64,000 nt of DNA from Crambe crambe (taxonomy: Eukaryota > Porifera > Demospongiae > Poecilosclerida > Crambeidae). Each line of letters starts with the position of its first letter. The stretch's first letter is position 1. Positions 18,201-29,123 of this stretch are shown in pieces. Below the pieces are notes generated by a model that worked only from the letters and a program-made list of their open reading frames with translations, had not been told where the DNA came from and ran no database searches. A program made the position numbers and the translations under genes. Where the stretch lies: assembly GCA_963924555.1 (NCBI GenBank), contig OZ004591.1:6014001-6078000 (forward strand). Reading direction: 5' to 3'.

Positions 18201-18730
18201 CACTCGAAGGGGAGATGATCATCTTGATGGAGCTGATGCCCACCAGTTTGAGGAGAGAGCTGGAGAGAGATTACATGCCTCCAATGGTAGTGTCTTCTAT
18301 TAGCCTGGATGTGTCCAGAGCTCTCAACTACCTCCACCAGATGCAGCCAGACCCAATCATCCATCGCGACATCAGCAGTGCCAATGTCCTCCTTGAACCT
18401 ATCACTTTCAATAAATGGAGAGCGAAAGTCACCGACTATGGATCAGTCAACCTCCAACAGCAATTGGAAACAGAAGGTCCTGGCAACCCAACATATGCTG
18501 CCCCCGAAGCTAACCACCCTCGACTGCAGTCCCCGAAGATGGACATCTTCAGCTTTGGCATTCTCCTCATCGAGATGCTGACTGGTGAACTGCCTCCCTC
18601 GGATGAGAGACATCTACTGATGGGCACCATACGACATCGTCGACTGTTAGCACTTATTGAGAGGTGCTTGAACCAACAAAGAGAAAACCGACCAAGTGCC
18701 TCCGACATCATTTCTGAACTGGAACATTGA
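15275..18730 (+). CDS. Kelch-coiled coil-TKL kinase, copy B
   Basis: Exons 15275-15767, 16096-16253, 16501-16680, 17002-17149 and 17379-18730; 776 aa, the longest copy. Six kelch blades as in copy A; blade 6 keeps HQEKRWHHC, where A has lost three codons. The coiled coil is the most expanded, with perfect heptads alternating RAGEAER, RLQESER and RVNVAER/RVDEAER, about 74 residues longer than in copy D. Kinase residues are complete: GRGGWATV, VAAKSI, KREMNM, HRDISSANVLL, DYG and YAAPEA. It shares KREMNM, QFVGATLEG, ETEGPGNP and LTGELPPSD with copy E, so B and E are sister copies. Exon 1 reads YKWKKRSESS where A reads FDERKKRPESS. Confidence 0.85.
15953..16015. mobile_element. Short hairpin repeat in intron 1 of copy B
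   Basis: Same element and position as in copy A (tagtctggcagagccgacc, then ggctctgctagacta), with a slightly shorter loop. Confidence 0.55.
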
Positions 18731-19049
18731 GTGGTACATTTGTATATCTAGTTGTAACTAATAGTTGATCTATAATACTTCCCCTAATACTTCAGTAACC
18801 CTATACCACAACATATCAATATACTGTATTTGTTCTTTGTCTCACATGATATTAGTCTCTTTGTTCATTTTTTCTTTTTGTTTCGTTATTTTATTTTGTG
18901 TTAATTATTGGATGATGAGATTTAGCATTATAATTATAATACTGAATGAGAGTTTAACACAAAAATTAGAAAGTTGTAGCAATGATAGAGCTAAGTCATC
19001 AATTGAAGTGAAGAATTGTTAAAAGATTGTATATATATCTGCAGTAATT

Positions 19050-20110
19050 TCATTGAGACAGGTAATCGATTGGGATAAAACGGAGAAGAGTGGAACGGAA
19101 TTGATCAAAGACATATGCTACTGTTTTCCAGGTGACTGTCACAGTCCTAGTGTCAATGTACCTGTTCACCTCTGCTAATATAACATGGGGACCTGCAGTA
19201 CAAAAGTAATGCTAATGATAAGCAAAGGTAACTACAAAGAGAACTGAATACTCTCTTGATGCAATTACAGGCAACCACATTAAGAATGCCTTTGAAGACC
19301 CTTTGTTATCACAACTGTTACCACGACCTGTACCACAAGTTAATCAGCAGGGGTTCCCTCATTTGTATTACATATACATCAATTCTGATCCTTACCTTGA
19401 GTTGAGATGTAGTAGAGAAGAGGAAGTAAGAAGGCGAGATAGAGAATACTAAAGAGGATGACCAGCACACTGCACCAAGTTGTCCCTTTCTTCTCTTTGA
19501 CTTCTCCCCTCACTGGGACACCAGCAGTTCTTTTCAAGGTCCTGGCATAGCCAGCAAACAACTCCTAACCACAATCAAGGTTTATTAGCACCAATGCTGA
19601 TTGCCATATCTAAAATCTAATTTATGCTGTCCACTGCAGGTGGAAGGTTAGGGGAATAGGTGGATACAATTTGTTCTGCCTTCCTATTTCTCATTCCTTA
19701 AACCATCTTCAAATCTACAGTATTGTTAAACACCACTACTCCTTGTTTGCATTATAGGAACTGATATACCTTCACTTGTGGCTTGTCCTTTTGGGCAACC
19801 TTTCGTGAAAGTTGGTTCATGATCCCAGCTAGTTCCTTCAATGTCAGAGGAGGTGGAGACTGCTCAATTCCTTCAAGAGGAGACTGGACAAAGCATGAGA
19901 ATCAGAACTCAATTTCAACTACACCATGCAACTCCCGTCTGACTGCAGATACCTGGTAAGAAGTATGTTCTCAGAAAACTTTGATAGATGCTGGAATCCT
20001 GCCTTGAAATATCAAGGCAGCTAGACAAACACTGATATGCACCAGGAGATGCAGTGAAGTGAGGAGGGCATAGATGACCAAGATCATTCCACCATCGTTG
20101 AAGCTACCCC
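19050..20110 (-). pseudogene. TMEM214 remnant B'
   Basis: Carries the last exon (about 19050-19197), the membrane exon (about 19399-19567) and exon 9 (about 19773-20030) in the normal orientation. Its exon 9 has small deletions (cagaggaggtggagactg, then ctcaattccttcaag) that break the frame. It ends near 20110, where the 31-bp minisatellite begins; upstream TMEM214 exons are absent. Confidence 0.82.
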
Positions 20111-20139
20111 TAGTGGCTAGCTTCGCTTCAATAATGGGA

Positions 20140-20355
20140 TAAGACCCTAACCTTCATTAATACAAGACCATATTCTTAATTAATACAGTGGGATACAACC
20201 CTGACCTTAATTAACACAGTGGAATACAACCCTGACCTTAATTAACACAGTGGGATAAGACCCTGACCTTAATTAATACGGTGGGATAAGACCCTGACCT
20301 TAATTAATACAGTGGGATAAGACACTGACCTTAATTAATACAGTGGGATAAGATC
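20140..20355. repeat. 31-bp minisatellite, B' array
   Basis: About seven diverged units of the ttaattaatacagtggga plus taagaccctgacc repeat. It has fewer and more mutated units than the A' array. Confidence 0.85.
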
Positions 20356-20389
20356 CAATGCTAATATGCTAATTGCCATGGCAACATAT

Positions 20390-20680
20390 TAGTATGCTGT
20401 ATTTGTTCTTTGTCTCACATGATATTAGTCTCTTTGTTCATTTTTTCTTTTTTGTGTTATATATTACTGAATGAGAGTTTAGCACAAAAATTGGAATGTT
20501 GTAGCAATGATAGAGCTAAGCCATCAATTGGAAAGATAAGGAGACAGGTAGCTAATCCATTGGGATAAAACGGAGAAGAGTGGAACAAAATTGATTCACA
20601 GTCCTAGCATCAATGTACCTGCATGTTCATCTCTGCTAATATAACATGGGGACCTGCAGTACAAAAGTAATGTGGTTCAC
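20390..20680. pseudogene. Second, partial array-unit fragment (kelch-kinase 3' flank + TMEM214 last exon)
   Basis: tgtatttgttctttgtctca, tgagagtttagcacaaaa and gataaaacggagaagagtgg, followed by acatggggacctgcagtac, match the 3' tail of the kelch-kinase genes and the terminal TMEM214 exon. No kelch or kinase coding sequence comes with it. This marks a breakpoint of a further duplication or deletion. Confidence 0.75.
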
Positions 20681-21392
20681 ATCAGTTTTGGGAATTTCTG
20701 GAACTGTTTCATTAATGGAAAGGTCACAGAACATCTTTTATGAGGTAGCTATAATCAAGACTTCCGTAGATTATAGTATCATTCTAGAAATGTTCTGATT
20801 TCAAATTTGAATTTGATCCTGAGCCTTCCTTGGAGTAAATTCAACAGCTTGTGACACTGGATACAGATCAATCTGATGAATTTATTTCCACAAAGTGTAC
20901 TTTGGAAGGCCACTCAAAAGACTGGAGTTCCTCACAACATATTTTTTGGCTCCTCCGGTTGAAAGATGTGTCGAGTGTGACGCTTCTCTGCAGCTGTGTC
21001 ATCAGCCATGCAGTTAATGTATTATGTTTCATTATCACTATAACCAGTAATCTTTTTTATTGAAAAGTGCACTCCAGTTGAAGCTGCAGGTACAGTTAAT
21101 ATCTAGCTAATAGCTGTGGCTAAATCTTTGTGGAGATAGCAGCTGGCAAACTCCACAAGAAATCTGTGGCAAGTTTACCACAGCCTGCAGAATAATTTTA
21201 GAGTGCAATACATAAGAAGCATAACAAACCTCAACGACAACATTCTTCAGTTCAGTCTTTGTGTTTATTATGTACTGTGATTGCACATTCAGCATCAATT
21301 TTCTCCATAGCTTTGTCCCTATCTTCTACTCCATGGAAACTGAAATCCTCCCATCCTTGGTCATGTAGCTCTTCCAAAAAGCACTGTTTTCT

Positions 21393-21598
21393 ATGGATCG
21401 AAACTGGAAATTGTGTTACGCAATATGCATGTTTAAGGTGAAGAAAGAAGTGACTGGGTTTGATGGAGCCCTGAAGTATGTAGATTCCTGTCCAAATCAG
21501 CCTGAATCAGGGATGGCATTCTGTACTGAGCATTGTAAGAAGGCAGATTCTCTGGGAATTCCCACCAAACTGAGTGAATTTCTAAAATCAAAGATGGT
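21393..21598 (+). pseudogene. Cysteine-cluster relic resembling KDZ-transposon-associated domain
   Basis: The translated segment has the spacing DRNWKLCYAICMFKV, then VDSCPNQPESGMAFCTEHC, a C-x3-C plus CP...C-x2-HC pattern. It reminds me of the CxC5-like cysteine clusters found with Kyakuja/Dileera/Zisupton-type transposases. It is followed by GTATGT (a possible donor) and an open stretch ANDENLDHRHKKLAVVTE. No transposase core was seen nearby, so it is probably a decayed fragment. The identification is from memory and tentative. Confidence 0.35.
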
Positions 21599-21642
21599 AT
21601 GTGTATTTTACCATACTTACTTAATGTACATTACATTACATC

Positions 21643-21700
21643 GTACTTTGTTGTTGTTGTTGTTATTGTTGTTGTTGTTGTTGTTGTTATTGTTATTTTT
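21643..21700. repeat. (TTG)n microsatellite
   Basis: About 18 interrupted TTG/TTA trinucleotides on the + strand, read as polyleucine in one frame; non-coding in my view. Confidence 0.85.
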
Positions 21701-22959
21701 TTATTTGGTATGTAATCGGCAGCTAATGATGAGAATTTAGATCATCGGCATAAAAAACTGGCAGTGGTGACGGAACGACAAGTGGACCAATCTGGTACTT
21801 TGATAGCAGCTGACTGTCAAGGTAATAGTTGCTACACAGCAATCTCTTAATGGTCACCATACAGCTAGCTAATAGAGCTACACTAAGTTTATATTGTAGA
21901 CCATACTACTGAATGGAGCCATTCCTTACACTCTATTGGCCTTCTTGGTGATGACCAGTGGCCAAATAGCAGACTTCATGTGCAAGTACTGCCTCTCTAC
22001 CACAATTATTCGCAAGATCATGACCACAATAGGTGCATAAGTAGTACATGAAACAGGGCTGGATCCAGATAACTACTGGTACATTAATATTATCTTATAG
22101 GTACGAGTTCAGCACTAATTAAACACCCACGACTGAAATCCCTAGAATAAGATGATTGTGGTAAAGATCAAGGAACAACAATAAGGACATGGGGAAAAGA
22201 AAAAAATGGACAAGAGGAGTATGGGTGTGTGCTAGTGGAGGAGGACATAGACAGATGTGGCAGCCACTTTATCAGTAAGTTAATTACATTGGGATTGTTG
22301 AGAATCAGAGATAGTTATACTTCCAGTGGATGGTATCATACAAAACTGCATGTACTCATGAGCTTGAGGTTGCATTTCATTACGCAAGTATAGATTACTA
22401 ATGCTCAGAATTGAGTGAAAAATCAGATTGTCATTTTAACATGCATTACAACATTATATATATTGAATCAGGGTGTCTTAATTAGATACAGGTCTGAAGG
22501 CCCAGCCTCCTCACCTTGACATGGCTAATGGCAAAGTTTGGCAAAGAAGGAAGAGATAGGTGGAAAGAGGTGACTCTGTCATAATGTGTCACCTTGACAA
22601 CTTGATGGAGCAAAGCAAGACCTCCCACTCCCAGAGGACAATCTGGAAGGACATCAATAAGACTATTGACACCCTGCATATATTAAGAATCATGTAGATG
22701 CAAGGTGTCATGAGAAATAATATTATAGTCCAGACTCAATAAAGGAACAAATCCATCCTTCAAACACCATGGTGTGTGAACAGACTTTTGCATGGTTAAG
22801 CAGATTTTAAAAAATTGTTGCATCTTCATAGAATAATTCATACATTCATTTTATTACAGTAAAGGCAGATGCCCCATTCATCCACATTTAATTATTGGCT
22901 ATACGTAATATTATAGTGAGGACAATCACTTCATAGTTTTAAGATAATTACATTCCCTC

Positions 22960-23600
22960 AGGTTACCTCCAGGCTCAGGTTACCATTGGTTCCACACTTC
23001 TATCACCTCTATGATCTATTTACCTCTGGTTACCATTAGCTTCATACATTGGTTACCACGTTGTAGTATTTTATCCCCTCCTGTTACCCAGTTACCTTCA
23101 GTTACCTTCAGTTACCATAGGCTACCACTTTTTCAAGACAGTGGTAGTATGTTTTCCCCTCCTGTTACCCAGTTAACAACCAGTTACCATTGGTTCTATT
23201 GGTTACCACGTTTTCAAGATGGTGGTAGTATGTTTTCCCCTCCTGTTACCCACTTACCTTGTTGTTAAAATCGGTTCCATAGGTTACCACGTTTTCAAGA
23301 CAGTGGTAGTATGTTTTCCCTTCCTGTTACCCAGTTACCTTCGGTTACCTCCGGCTATCTTCGGTTACCATTGGTTCCATAGGCTACCATGTTTTCAAGA
23401 TGGTGGTAGTATGTTTTCCCTTCCTGTTACCCAGTTACCTTCGGTTACCTCCGGCTATCTTCGGTTATCTCCAGTTACCTTCAGTTACCATTGGTTCCAT
23501 AGGTTACCATGTTTTCAAGATGGTGGTAGTATTTTTTCCTTCCTGCATGTTGCCCAGTTACCTTTAGTTCATATGTTATCATGTTTTATAGTGTCAGGGT
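22960..23600. repeat. GGTTACC-rich higher-order minisatellite
   Basis: The short motif (ggttacc, gttacctTcg) is nested in a longer unit of roughly 100-120 bp that includes gttaccacgttttcaaga, ggtggtagtatgttttcc and cctcctgttacccag, repeated about five to six times with variable numbers of the short motif. The open frame across it (VVVCFPLLLPTYL-like) is a by-product of the repeat. Confidence 0.85.
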
Positions 23601-23988
23601 TTTCCCCATAGGCCAATGATTAGGGGATTCCACTTAAAGTTATGAATTTCATATCCTTACCAAGTATCCAGGTAACATCTATAAATAACCTCCCCCCCCC
23701 AATATCTTGCCGTATCTATAGTTAGTGCACATGTATATGAGTATACAACACTTATAAACTAAGCTTTCTGGCCTTCTGCTTTTTTTTCAATTGATGCTAG
23801 TGAAGTTACAACTATGCATAACAGATGTCTGCATAGCTATAATATTAGGCAATGCTTGAATTATTACATACCTATTACTCAATTTTCTTCGTTTCCTGGT
23901 GCTTATAGCTAGTACTGTACTTTGAAAGGTATTACTATTGAAATGTTCTTTCAGAGGAAGATTAGATGAGCAGTGCTGCTCTGCAACC

Positions 23989-24032
23989 GTAGTCTCGTGA
24001 GCCAGACCAATAAGTCTGGCTCGGGAGACTAC
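23989..24032. mobile_element. Perfect-arm hairpin repeat (GTCTCGxGAGCCAGAC type)
   Basis: tagtctcgtgagccagac and gtctggctcgggagacta face each other across a six-base loop. A related hairpin (tagtctcgcgtagccaga ... tctggctacgcgagacta) lies at 28927-28979, and one-armed relics lie at 15030-15055 and 35935-35955. This is a small palindromic repeat family. Confidence 0.6.
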
Positions 24033-24161
24033 TGCAGCCGCTAGATTATCAAGTTTAGTCTGGGCGAGCAGACCTTTCGATAGACTATATGCATACATAC
24101 AATATTACCTCCTAACCTTGTATGCTTAGAATCTCAGCATTATTCCTGGATTCTCCAGTAC

Positions 24162-24162
<1 letters not shown>

Positions 24163-24189
<27 letters not shown>
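24163..24189. repeat. Poly(A) tract upstream of copy C
   Basis: About 27 consecutive A residues, 55 bp before the start codon of pseudogene C. The usual UCKL1/TMEM214 junction and 5' flank element are missing here, so the upstream border of copy C differs from all the others. Confidence 0.8.
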
Positions 24190-24192
<3 letters not shown>

Positions 24193-24243
24193 GGAACGCT
24201 CTGCGCATGCGCGTAGTGATATTCCGAAATAGGCCTTACGCCG

Positions 24244-27200
24244 ATGGCATATGAACCCTCTCCTCGTTCATATCCCTTTGCTGCTCCAGTAGAGGGAGAG
24301 TTATATCTTTATGGAGGAAGAACTGATGATTTTAATGAGAGGAAGAAACGACCTGAATCCAATACAGATCTTGAAATCTTCTACCCTAAACTAGAGACAT
24401 GGAGACATGTAAAAACTAAAGGATATCCTCCCCCTCTGCTCTATTTTGGCGCCTATGCATCCTCAGGTCACCATCTCTATATATGTTGTGGGTATGATGG
24501 ATCATCACGTCATAACTCTCTTTATCAGTTAGAGACGAGAACTTTAACGTGGACAGAGTTGTCATCATCAGACAGATCTGGTCCTAGGAAGAAGACTCGA
24601 TGTAGTATCAGTGGAGTAGGAATAGGGGGGGCAGGGGGGGCTATTGCCCCCCCCCCCAATACTATAGATGGAGGGGCACTGCCCCCCCAATAATAATATG
24701 AAGAGTATATATTGAAAGTAAAAATATAGCACCAAGGACCAAGCAATTACATCCATGAATGCTGTCATTGCAGTGTGATGTCAGCAATTTCACTGCTGCT
24801 TGCTGACTGTTATCTAATGCATATGCTCAATTTAGCAACAGAAGGATTGATTACTTGTTGCTATTACTGTGATTCGTTCCTGCCCCCCCCAATAAATTTC
24901 CTATTCCTACTCCACTGAGTATGGTGTGCTACAAACAGAAGTTAGTGTTATTTGGAGGCTACTGTGACACTACTGGGCCCACTCAGACAGGTGCCAGGTA
25001 TGAAGCTCAGTATACTAATGAGCTGCACACCTTTGACCTCAGTGAAGGTGAGAGAGTCTTCGGCATTGAAATCATGATCATACAGTGAGAGATGTACCAT
25101 GTAGATAGCTATGTTGATGGTTGCAGCCTATAGAAAGAGCAAGTCCACTGACCCATAAGCCACTGTGATCAGTACAATGTGTGGATGAATTAACATCATG
25201 GTAAATTGCATTGAGGTGTTCAACATTATTTATTAAAACCTTAGGAACATGGTCCTCCCCTACAGTCAGTGGTACAAGGCCCCCTCCTTGTGGTTACTTC
25301 TCCTTTGCCAAGGTGGATGACCATCATGCTGTGCTATTTGGTGGGTGGGTCCCAGGACAAGGGGTGACTAATGATGTGTACATCCTGGACTTGGAGAGAA
25401 TGGTAATATTGATGAACTAGCTATAACCATGACAATTATATAGCAGCTGTTTAAGGTTATGACTATTATAGTAAGTATCAATGTAATAGCAATAGTAATA
25501 TTTACTGCTTATGACTAGCTGCTACATGCATGCACCTTTTATTGAAGCTTAGCAAGACTGATGCTTGGTCTTGCATGTTCATTGACGAATAGTTATTATC
25601 CTCATGCACTTGCAGCATTGGAGGAAACTGGTTATTCCAGAGGGAGGACCCAGTCCAGAGAGAAGATCAACCCATACAGCTGTCTGTCTAGGCTATGCTA
25701 CAGCTCACCCCCAACTCCTAGTTATTGCAGGATATGCAGATAGTGGTCTTAATGATGCATAGATGCTAGACCTGCACTCTGAGAGGTGGAGAAAAATAAG
25801 GAGAACCTTGGTCATAACTATTAAATCGGTATAGAGAGTTTGCATGGCCCAACCCCCTTTCCAAACTCCCACTAAATTACATCTTCCTCTGCTGTATTCA
25901 AAATTATTTTTCTCATTTTCTGCTAATTCCACTCTCTATGTGCACAATGGCTTGCTATGATAATTCTGCATATAGCTCCTCTAATCGAATGAGTTTATAT
26001 TGCTCTTACAATGATAAATAGGTGTCTTTACCCGAAGGTCACCAGCAGAAAAGATGGTGTCACTGTTCTGCTGCCTTCACCATGTGTCCTGGACTGACCG
26101 AGGTTGTTGTATTTGGAGGAATGGAAACACTGTCAAGAACAATATCTAAGACCTCTGTGCTACAATTTGGTGAGCTACTTTTATTATTATACACATGTAG
26201 TTAACAGAGCTACAATATTTTTGACCATGTGTCCTCAGCATGGAAGAATTCCAAGAAGAAATCACGATAATTATTATACAGTATAACTATGACTCTATGA
26301 AAATGATACACATGAGCTGCATCATTAAAATTTTAGGTTCTGACTAATCCTCATGATCAGTAGCTATGGGAACATAACATGATGGGACACTAATTACAAC
26401 GAGTCTGACCTCTGTATTTACAATGTTCACAGAGTACCGAGAGAGTGCCTCCACTGGTGAGTGGGTGCTGACTGATGTAGCTGATATGAGTCAGATAGGA
26501 ACAATTGAGAGGATCACAGAGAAGAATGCAAAGAAGAGTGATATCACTCCCATGACTCAGCAGTCGATTAGAAGAGAGGGAAGAACAGAGGAACTGGAGC
26601 AGAGAATCAGAGAAATGGAAAGGAGGTTGAGGGAGGCTGAAGAGGGAGCCAGAGATGTTGAGGAGAGAGCAAATATGGCAGAAAGGAGGTTGGGGGAGAG
26701 TGAGAGGAGAGCTGAAGAGGCTGAAAGGAGATGCCAGCAACTTCAAGAGAGGGCAACTCATTTTGAAGACCGACTTCATCGACTTGAGACCCAGTGGGTG
26801 GTGAGGAGGGAGGAGATCCAGCTAACAGGACCAGAACTGGGGAGAGGGGGTTGGGCTACTGTTAACGTTGCTACCTTTAGAGGAATGCAAGTGGCTGCTA
26901 AATCCATTCATCGCCAGATCATCTCACAGCATAACGAACGACTCTTCATGTGAGAAATGAACATGGCTGCCAGAATACGTCATCCCAACTTGATACAGTT
27001 CATTGGAGCCACACTTGAAGGAGAAATGATCATCCTAACAGAGCTGATGCCGACTAGTCTGAGGAGAGTAATGATTACATGGCTCCAATTGTAGTCTCTT
27101 CCATTGGCCTAGCTGTGGCCAGAGCCCTCAACTACCTCCACCAGATGCAGCCAGACCCGATCATCCATCGTGACATAAGTAGTGCTAACGTCCTCCTTGA

Positions 27201-27535
27201 ACCTCTACCAATGAGTTGCTGGAGAGCCAAAGTCACGGACTATGGATCAGTCAACCTCCAACAGCAACTGGAAACTGTAGGTCCTGGCAACCCAACATAT
27301 GCTGCCCCCGAAGCTAATGACCCTTGCCTGCAGTCCCCCAAGATGGACATCTTCAGCTTTGGCATTCTCCTCATTGAGATGCTGACTGGTCAACTACCAC
27401 CTTCAGACGAGAGACATCTACATGATGGGCACCATACGACATCGTCGACTGTTAGCACTTATTGAAAGGTGCTTGAACCAACAAAGAGAAAATCGACCAA
27501 GTGCCTCCAACATCATTTCTGAACTGGAACATTGA
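24244..27535 (+). pseudogene. Kelch-coiled coil-TKL kinase, copy C (pseudogene)
   Basis: Exon positions correspond to the intact copies: 24244-25047 (split by a MITE), 25245-25402, about 25616-25795, 26022-26169 and 26433-27535. Defects are: a 309-bp transposon in kelch blade 3; TGG to TAG in exon 3 (25760-25762); the exon 3 donor changed from aaag/gtgag to aaaataag; CGA to TGA before the alpha-C Glu (26951-26953); a roughly 10-bp deletion near 27068; and a one-base insertion near 27421. The coiled coil is short, as in copy D. It shares QFIGATLEG and LTGQLPPSD with copies A and D. Confidence 0.93.
24609..24917. mobile_element. 309-bp MITE inserted in copy C exon 1
   Basis: The termini are an 18-bp perfect inverted repeat, cagtggagtaggaatagg. 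The site is flanked by a 5-bp target duplication, agtat (24604-24608 and 24918-24922). The empty site is visible in copy E (gatgtagtatggtgtgc). The interior has long G and C runs (ggggggg, cccccccccc) that can pair. A non-autonomous cut-and-paste element; the CAGTGG end is hAT-like, but the superfamily is uncertain. Confidence 0.9.
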
Positions 27536-27809
27536 GTAGCCCAGTTATAGCTAATACTTCCCATATTAAATACTTTAGTAGATTAAACTGCAATATTAGC
27601 TATACTCAATAATTATAGCTTTTTATTTCACATGGATTCACCTCATTTTCTTTCTTTTATTTTGTGTTAATTATTGAATGATGAGATTTAGCATTATAAT
27701 TATAATACTGAATGAGAGTTTAGCACAAAAATTAATTAGAAAGTTGTAGCAATGATAGAGCTAAGCCGAAAGATAATTGAAGAATTGATAAAAGATTATA
27801 TATCTGCAG

Positions 27810-28560
27810 TAATTTCATTGAGACAGGTAATCCATTGAAGAATTGATCTAAGACATATGCTACTGTTTTCCAGGCAACTGTCACAGTCCTATAGGGTCAA
27901 TGTACATCTCTGCTAGTATAACCTGCTAATATAACATGGGGACCTGCAATAGAATGCTAATGATAAGCACAAAGAGAACTGAATATTCTTTTGATGCAAT
28001 TACAGGCAACCACATCAAGCATGCCCCTTGAAGACCCTGGATTGCAATGATTTTGCTTCCTTTTAAGTAACTCACACTGTAGCTGTGAGTGTTTACTGCA
28101 CACCATTTTGTAAACACTGTTTTGTTTTTGGTGTGTGTATTTTAGTGTGCAGTACACACTTTCATGTTTACAGCACAACTCTAAAGCCATGGACAATTAA
28201 GTCTATGTAAATTTGGTTTAGTTTTCTAAATTTCATGCAACTGAATACCACAACTTGTACCATGTGGATCACACAGCAAGTTAACAAGCAGGGACTCCCT
28301 CACACTTATCATTCATATTACAAATGCATCAATTCTAATCCTCACCTTGAGTTGTGGTAGAGAAGAGGAATTTGAAAGTAAGAAGGCAAGATAGGTATCA
28401 CTAAAGAGGACGACCAGCACACTGCACCAAGTTATGTCTTGACTTTTCCCCTCACTGGGACACCAGCAGTTCTTTTCAAGGTCCTGGCATAGCCAGCAAA
28501 CAGCTCCTAACCACAATCAAGATTTATAAGACATGCATGCTAAAGGTTTTATAAATGATT
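27810..28560 (-). pseudogene. TMEM214 remnant C'
   Basis: Last exon (about 27810-27940, with deletions) and membrane exon (about 28346-28508) only. Between them lies an insertion at about 28040-28255 that resembles the repeat at 54310-54425 (cttccttttaagta ... caactctaaagcca ... aatttcatg). Exon 9 and everything upstream are absent. Confidence 0.75.
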
Positions 28561-28617
28561 ACCGCATCTAAATCTATAGGTACTGTCCATGGTTTACATA
28601 ATTGCTATAGGAAATGA

Positions 28618-28745
28618 AAGGATGAGGAGACAACAGGGACAATAGAAAGAACAGAGAAAACAGGAGAACAGAGAAAACAGTTGAGTACTATGATCTTATT
28701 TAATAATTTATACTGCATTTATTATTCATTACAGAATCTTTCTGT
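28618..28745. mobile_element. Fragment of the pyrimidine-tract TIR element (inverted)
   Basis: gaacagagaaaacaggagaa, then cagttgagtactatgatctt, is the reverse complement of the inner part of the element at 29650-30636 (around 30030-30090). Only this end is present. Confidence 0.6.
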
Positions 28746-28867
28746 CCCTAAATGGCTGTAGTCCTTGGCTAGTCCTTGACTTGAGAGAAGAACCAAGAAA
28801 GTAAGATAGAGGACACTGATATTAAAGAGCTCATTATCAAAGAGGTCATTATTACTTGCATTTCACC

Positions 28868-28918
28868 ATAGATAACATAGATACTCCGTAATGAAACGGA
28901 GTATCTATATTATCTATG
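28868..28918. mobile_element. Hairpin repeat (ATACTCCGT type)
   Basis: atagataacatagatactcc and its reverse complement ggagtatctatattatctat flank a short loop. A related, less symmetric copy lies at 46020-46075 within an EFHC2 intron. Confidence 0.6.
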
Positions 28919-28926
28919 ATTTCACT

Positions 28927-28979
28927 TAGTCTCGCGTAGCCAGACCCAATTCTTTCCTTTTTCTGGCTACGCGAGACTA
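28927..28979. mobile_element. Hairpin repeat (GTCTCGCGTAGCCAGA type)
   Basis: The arms tagtctcgcgtagccaga and tctggctacgcgagacta are perfect reverse complements around a 17-bp pyrimidine-rich loop. Same family as 23989-24032. Confidence 0.65.
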
Positions 28980-29123
28980 CATTTCACTGATGTACCTTCA
29001 TTTGCGGTTGCACCGCAACTTTGTAGAGTGAGTAAGGTATCGTCGAGTCGATGCATAAAATGGGTGGGGCTATGAAGAACTGATGAGAGGAAAACGACCT
29101 GAATCTCGTATATAAACGTTTAG

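Larger units (their letters stand above)
20680..22930. other. Spacer with old repeat relics, no confident gene
   Basis: This region interrupts the array. It holds a cysteine-cluster relic (21393-21598), a (TTG)n tract (21643-21700) and scattered short open frames. On the - strand, 22588-22680 looks like one exon (GVNSLIDVLPDCPLGVGG) between an AG and GT, but I cannot attach it to any gene. Confidence 0.4.

Noticed and set aside
20140-20355. CRISPR-like array of 31-bp repeats
   Set aside because: The units are directly adjacent without unique spacers, and the host is a eukaryote; it is a minisatellite.
22588-22680. Single - strand exon-like segment GVNSLIDVLPDCPLGVGG with AG/GT borders
   Set aside because: No second exon and no recognised family; kept only as a remark in the spacer entry.
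23011-23611. Open frames of 85 and 130 aa over the GGTTACC repeat
   Set aside because: Repeat-derived, with no start context, splice sites or recognisable domain.
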